Positions 61,339 through 64,000 of a stretch of 64,000 nucleotides of DNA are shown piece by piece (position 1 is the stretch's first letter; each line of letters begins with the position of its first letter). The notes below the pieces were generated by a model. That model did no database searches, was not told the DNA's origin, and saw only the letters and a list, made by a program, of their open reading frames with translations. The stretch lies in NCBI RefSeq assembly GCF_023015765.1, contig NZ_JALKAL010000002.1, positions 494,421-558,420 on the forward strand, written 5' to 3'. Both the position numbers and the translations under genes were made by a program. This stretch comes from Ornithinimicrobium sp. F0845. GTDB taxonomy: Bacteria > Actinomycetota > Actinomycetes > Actinomycetales > Dermatophilaceae.

Positions 61339-62631
61339 ATGTCAGACGACGGAGTGAAGGTCGGCCACGGCGACCGGGTGGACGACGACTCAGGGACGCC
61401 AGCGCGCTGGAAGATCGTCGGCCCCGGCCTGGTCGTGGCGGCCACCGGTGTGGGCGCCGCGGACATGGTGGCCACCCTGACGGCGGGGTCGCGCTACGGC
61501 TACGCCCTGTTGTGGGCGGTCATCCTCGGCGTGATCCTGAAGATCATCCTCGTGGAGGGCGCGGGCCGCTACACCCTCGCGACCGGCTACACGATCTTCG
61601 AGGGCTGGCGCAGCCTGGGCCGGTGGACGACCTGGTACTTCGGGCCCTACATCATCATCTGGGGCTTCGTCTACGGCGCCTCGGCGATGAGCTCGACCGC
61701 CCTGCCGCTCGCCGCGCTGTTCCCCGGCATCGACCTGAAGATCTGGGCGATCCTGATGGGGCTGGCGGGCTTCGTCATGGTGTGGCTCAACCACTACGCG
61801 ACGTTCGAGAAGATCACCGCGACCCTGGTCGGGCTGATGTTCATCACCATCGTGCTGCTCGCCGTGATCGCCGCGCCCAACTTCCCCGCGATGGTCAAGG
61901 GCCTGGTGCCGATGATCCCCGAGGGCGGGCTGCTCTACACCCTGGCCCTGGCCGGCGGCGTCGGTGGCACCATCACCCTGGCGGCCTACGGCTACTGGCT
62001 GCGGGAGAAGGGCTGGTACACCCCGAAGTGGATGCGGGTGATGCGCATCGACAACACCATGGCCTACGTCCTCACCGGCATCTTCGTGCTCTCCATGCTG
62101 ATCGTCGGCGTCGAGGTCGTGCAGGCCGCCGGCGTCGCCCTGAGCGCCGGCGACGAGGGGCTCGTGGAGCTGGCCGACGTGCTGAAGGACCGCTACGGCG
62201 ACTTCATCGGCACCGCCTTCCTCGTCGGGTTCTGGGCCGCGGCGTTCTCCTCGATCATTGGTGTGTGGAACGGCGTCTCGCTGATGTTCGCCGACTTCTG
62301 GGGCAACATGCGCGGACTCGGGTCAGACCACCCGGACACCCGCATCGGCGGCAAGTACGTCAAGTGGTACCTCATCTGGCTGACCTTCCCGCCGATGGTC
62401 ATGCTCTTCCTGGACCGCCCGATCGCGCTGATCCTGGCCTACGGCGTGCTCGGGTCGTTGTTCATGCCGTTCCTGGCGGTCACCCTGCTCGGCCTGCTCA
62501 ACGGTCGCCGGGTGCCGAAGGCGTGGGCCAACCGGCTGCACACCAACATCGCGCTGGCGCTCACGGCGCTCATCTTCATCGTGCTGGGCGTCAACCAGCT
62601 CTGGAACGCCATCAGCGACGTCGTCGGCTGA
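61339..62631 (+). CDS. Nramp-like membrane transporter lacking canonical metal motifs
   Basis: 430 residues, about 11 hydrophobic segments, LeuT-like fold of the Nramp family. TM1 begins GPGLVVAATGVGAADMVATL, where classical manganese/iron Nramps have the D-P-G-N motif; here that position is GAAD. In TM6 the M-P-H motif is absent (GGTITLAAYGYWLRE instead). A related actinobacterial subgroup exists, but which ion it carries is not established. Start ATG 61339 behind AAGGGG; upstream tandem repeat frame is rejected. Confidence 0.9.
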   Translation: MSDDGVKVGHGDRVDDDSGTPARWKIVGPGLVVAATGVGAADMVATLTAGSRYGYALLWAVILGVILKIILVEGAGRYTLATGYTIFEGWRSLGRWTTWYFGPYIIIWGFVYGASAMSSTALPLAALFPGIDLKIWAILMGLAGFVMVWLNHYATFEKITATLVGLMFITIVLLAVIAAPNFPAMVKGLVPMIPEGGLLYTLALAGGVGGTITLAAYGYWLREKGWYTPKWMRVMRIDNTMAYVLTGIFVLSMLIVGVEVVQAAGVALSAGDEGLVELADVLKDRYGDFIGTAFLVGFWAAAFSSIIGVWNGVSLMFADFWGNMRGLGSDHPDTRIGGKYVKWYLIWLTFPPMVMLFLDRPIALILAYGVLGSLFMPFLAVTLLGLLNGRRVPKAWANRLHTNIALALTALIFIVLGVNQLWNAISDVVG

Positions 62632-62801
62632 TTCCGCAGCGCCACCGCACCCGGCCGCCCTGGCGGGCCACGACCGAGCGCCCGCCCCGGCTCGCTTCAA
62701 CGACTGTCGAACCGATGCCGCGAATGTCCTACTCCTCGCGGTGACTCCCTCCGTCTCCCTCGACATACGTTCACACGAACGGAAGTCCGGACCACGCCGA
62801 C

Positions 62802-63428
62802 GTGGGCCGCGGCACCCCCGCCGGGAAGAGCGGGGTGACCCGACAGACAGGGAGTAGGTGGCAGCCATGCACTGCGAGAAGGCTGAGCGCAGGGGGCAGC
62901 GGTGAGCGCCTCGACCCGCACCGAACCCGACCCCGCCACGACGCCGCGGACGACGCCGCGGGCCTCGAGATCGCCCAGGAGCTGAGAGCCGCGGGGCCAC
63001 GCACACCCGAGCTGATCGTGGCCGCTCTGCGGGCTCACGCGAGGGACAGGATGAGCCCGGCACTCGGCATACTGCTCGAGGATTGCCGGCAGAAGCTGAG
63101 CGGGCTGCTCGAGCAACCGCGGCGCTCCCCCGAGGACTGGGCGATTGACTGGTCAGGGTGCGGGTGCGAGTTGTGCGCCAGGTTCAGCGATTTCCTCGGT
63201 GCGGGGACCACCCAGACCCTGGAGTGGCCTCTGGCCACCGACGGGAGGCGGCACGTCCACCACCAGATCGACGTGAACGGCCTGCCGGTCCGGCACACCA
63301 CGCGGCGCACGGGCCCGCCCTACACGCTGGTTCTGCGCAAGACCGACGAGCTGTTCGCCCGGGAGGCTGAGGCGAGGCGCGCCGCGGCCACCGATCTGGA
63401 GTGGTTGGCGGTTCAGGGCCACCGATGA
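62802..63428 (+). pseudogene. Truncated gene: C-terminal part of a larger conserved protein
   Basis: Only the second half looks like protein of a known kind: CGCELCARFSDFL, then RRHVHHQIDVNGLPVRHTTR and PYTLVLRKTDELFAREAEAR. I associate this ending with long (600+ residue) actinobacterial proteins that carry a 2OG-Fe(II) oxygenase-like domain; that domain is absent here. The first third of the frame is poor and shifts relative to a GTG-started frame at 62902, which stops early. The start is uncertain, perhaps ATG 63051 for a 125-residue product. Probably decayed. Confidence 0.6.
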
Positions 63429-63545
63429 GTCCTGCGCACGCCGCGATCTCCGACTGTACGGTGACCTTCGCCGACCCCGTGTGCGCTGATCGCGAGGTCT
63501 TTTGGCGCCGGATCACGGGACCGCTCACGCAGGTACCCCCGGACG

Positions 63546-63589
63546 GGGAGACCCCGGGTCCTTGCCGTTGCAAGAACCCGGGGTCTCCC
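63546..63589 (-). terminator. Long hairpin downstream of the solute-binding protein gene
   Basis: GGGAGACCCCGGGT (63546-63559) pairs perfectly with ACCCGGGGTCTCCC (63576-63589). The loop contains a further CTTGC/GCAAG stem. It lies just after the minus-strand stop at 63600 and has no T-run; it may also stop plus-strand transcription. Confidence 0.85.
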
Positions 63590-63599
63590 GGAGCAGTGT

Positions 63600-64000
63600 T
63601 CAGTCGGCGCGGACCCACTGCTCCGCGTTCCACGGGACGCCGGTCTGGCTGGCGTTGTGGATCACGTTGTCGATCGTCGCGTCGTAGGCGATGACGCCCG
63701 GGTGCGCGAAGATCGGGATGCTGTGCAGGGTGTTCCACGCCTCGGTCTCGACGATGGCGAGCTGCTCGGCGTGCACCTCCTCGTCCAGGCTGGTGGAGAT
63801 GGTCTCCCACGCGGCGTCGGCGGCCTCGTTGACCCAGCCACCCATATTTCCACCGCCACCGGTCTCGTACCAGAAGGCCGAGCCGGTCACCGTGCCGGAA
63901 CCGGCCCAGGCGAACAGCGCGATCTCCCAGTCGCCGGAGGCCAGGACGTCGCCCAGGCCCGGGGCGCTGGCGTCGACGATGTTGAAGCCGACCTGGTCGC
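63600..64000 (-). CDS. ABC transporter solute-binding protein (SBP_bac_5 type), C-terminal fragment
   Basis: The frame is open to the window edge; about 132 C-terminal residues are visible, ending at TGA 63600-63602. SGDWEIALFAWAGSG, NMGGWVNEAADAAWET and AIVETEAWNTLHSIPIFAHP fit the end of oligopeptide/nickel-type (DppA/OppA) binding proteins. The N-terminus with the expected lipobox lies beyond base 64000. It would deliver a peptide or similar solute to an ABC importer encoded outside the window. Confidence 0.9.
   Translation of the reverse strand, partial: DQVGFNIVDASAPGLGDVLASGDWEIALFAWAGSGTVTGSAFWYETGGGGNMGGWVNEAADAAWETISTSLDEEVHAEQLAIVETEAWNTLHSIPIFAHPGVIAYDATIDNVIHNASQTGVPWNAEQWVRAD

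Overview
The window is high-GC DNA from an actinomycete. GTG starts are frequent, a TANNNT hexamer often sits 6-8 bases before the start codon (leaderless-type promoters), and the gene content fits: DUF222/HNH (13E12-type) endonuclease, LLM flavin oxidoreductase, EttA next to an SSB paralogue, oligoribonuclease, and Arc-type repressor behind an SPFH gene. My best guess is the order Micrococcales, perhaps the Intrasporangiaceae/Ornithinimicrobiaceae neighbourhood; this is inference without a database search.

Bases 1-28,460: a cut-off acidic protein; a GNAT acetyltransferase; a DUF222/HNH endonuclease with an internal minisatellite; a DUF2786 protein; a TetR regulator divergent from a DrrAB-like ABC exporter; an alpha-glucosidase; a CNNM/CBS membrane protein; an ArsR-like regulator; two thioesterases; an LLM oxidoreductase; a double VOC protein; arginine deiminase; a pseudouridine synthase; ettA; ssb; a tandem pair of membrane dynamin-like GTPases; tRNA-Arg(TCT); a chorismate mutase/prephenate dehydrogenase fusion; a PrsW-type protease; and orn.

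Bases 28,590-37,150: an island next to tRNA-His(GTG). It opens with debris, including the C-terminal end of a serine recombinase. It then carries a formylglycine-generating enzyme, a DUF1214 remnant, a large MalT/LuxR-type regulator, a carboxymuconolactone-decarboxylase-like protein, a run of small SHOCT and DUF6325 proteins (one frameshifted) and an arylsulfatase. The enzyme and the sulfatase form an obvious modifier/substrate pair. The octamer GTATGCCG, common in the rest of the window, was not found here, which supports a foreign origin.

Bases 37,300-64,000: DUF2231 protein; SPFH protein with a ribbon-helix-helix partner; VapBC-like toxin-antitoxin pair; methyltransferase; YihY/BrkB membrane protein; tRNA-Lys(CTT); the tdh-kbl threonine-to-glycine operon; a secreted SGNH hydrolase; sugar acetyltransferase coupled to a CynX-type MFS permease; a heptad-repeat protein; a MarR/SDR divergon with two clear operators; argS; CorA; a Bcp peroxiredoxin; tRNA-Leu(TAG); OsmC; acetoacetyl-CoA synthetase with a small repeat insertion; an Nramp-like transporter lacking the usual metal motifs; a broken gene; and the C-terminal end of a peptide-type ABC solute-binding protein running off the window.

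The strongest leads for something new are the over-represented octamer, the sulfatase island with its small-protein cluster, the dynamin-like pair, the gamma-proteobacterial type TyrA, and the atypical Nramp protein.
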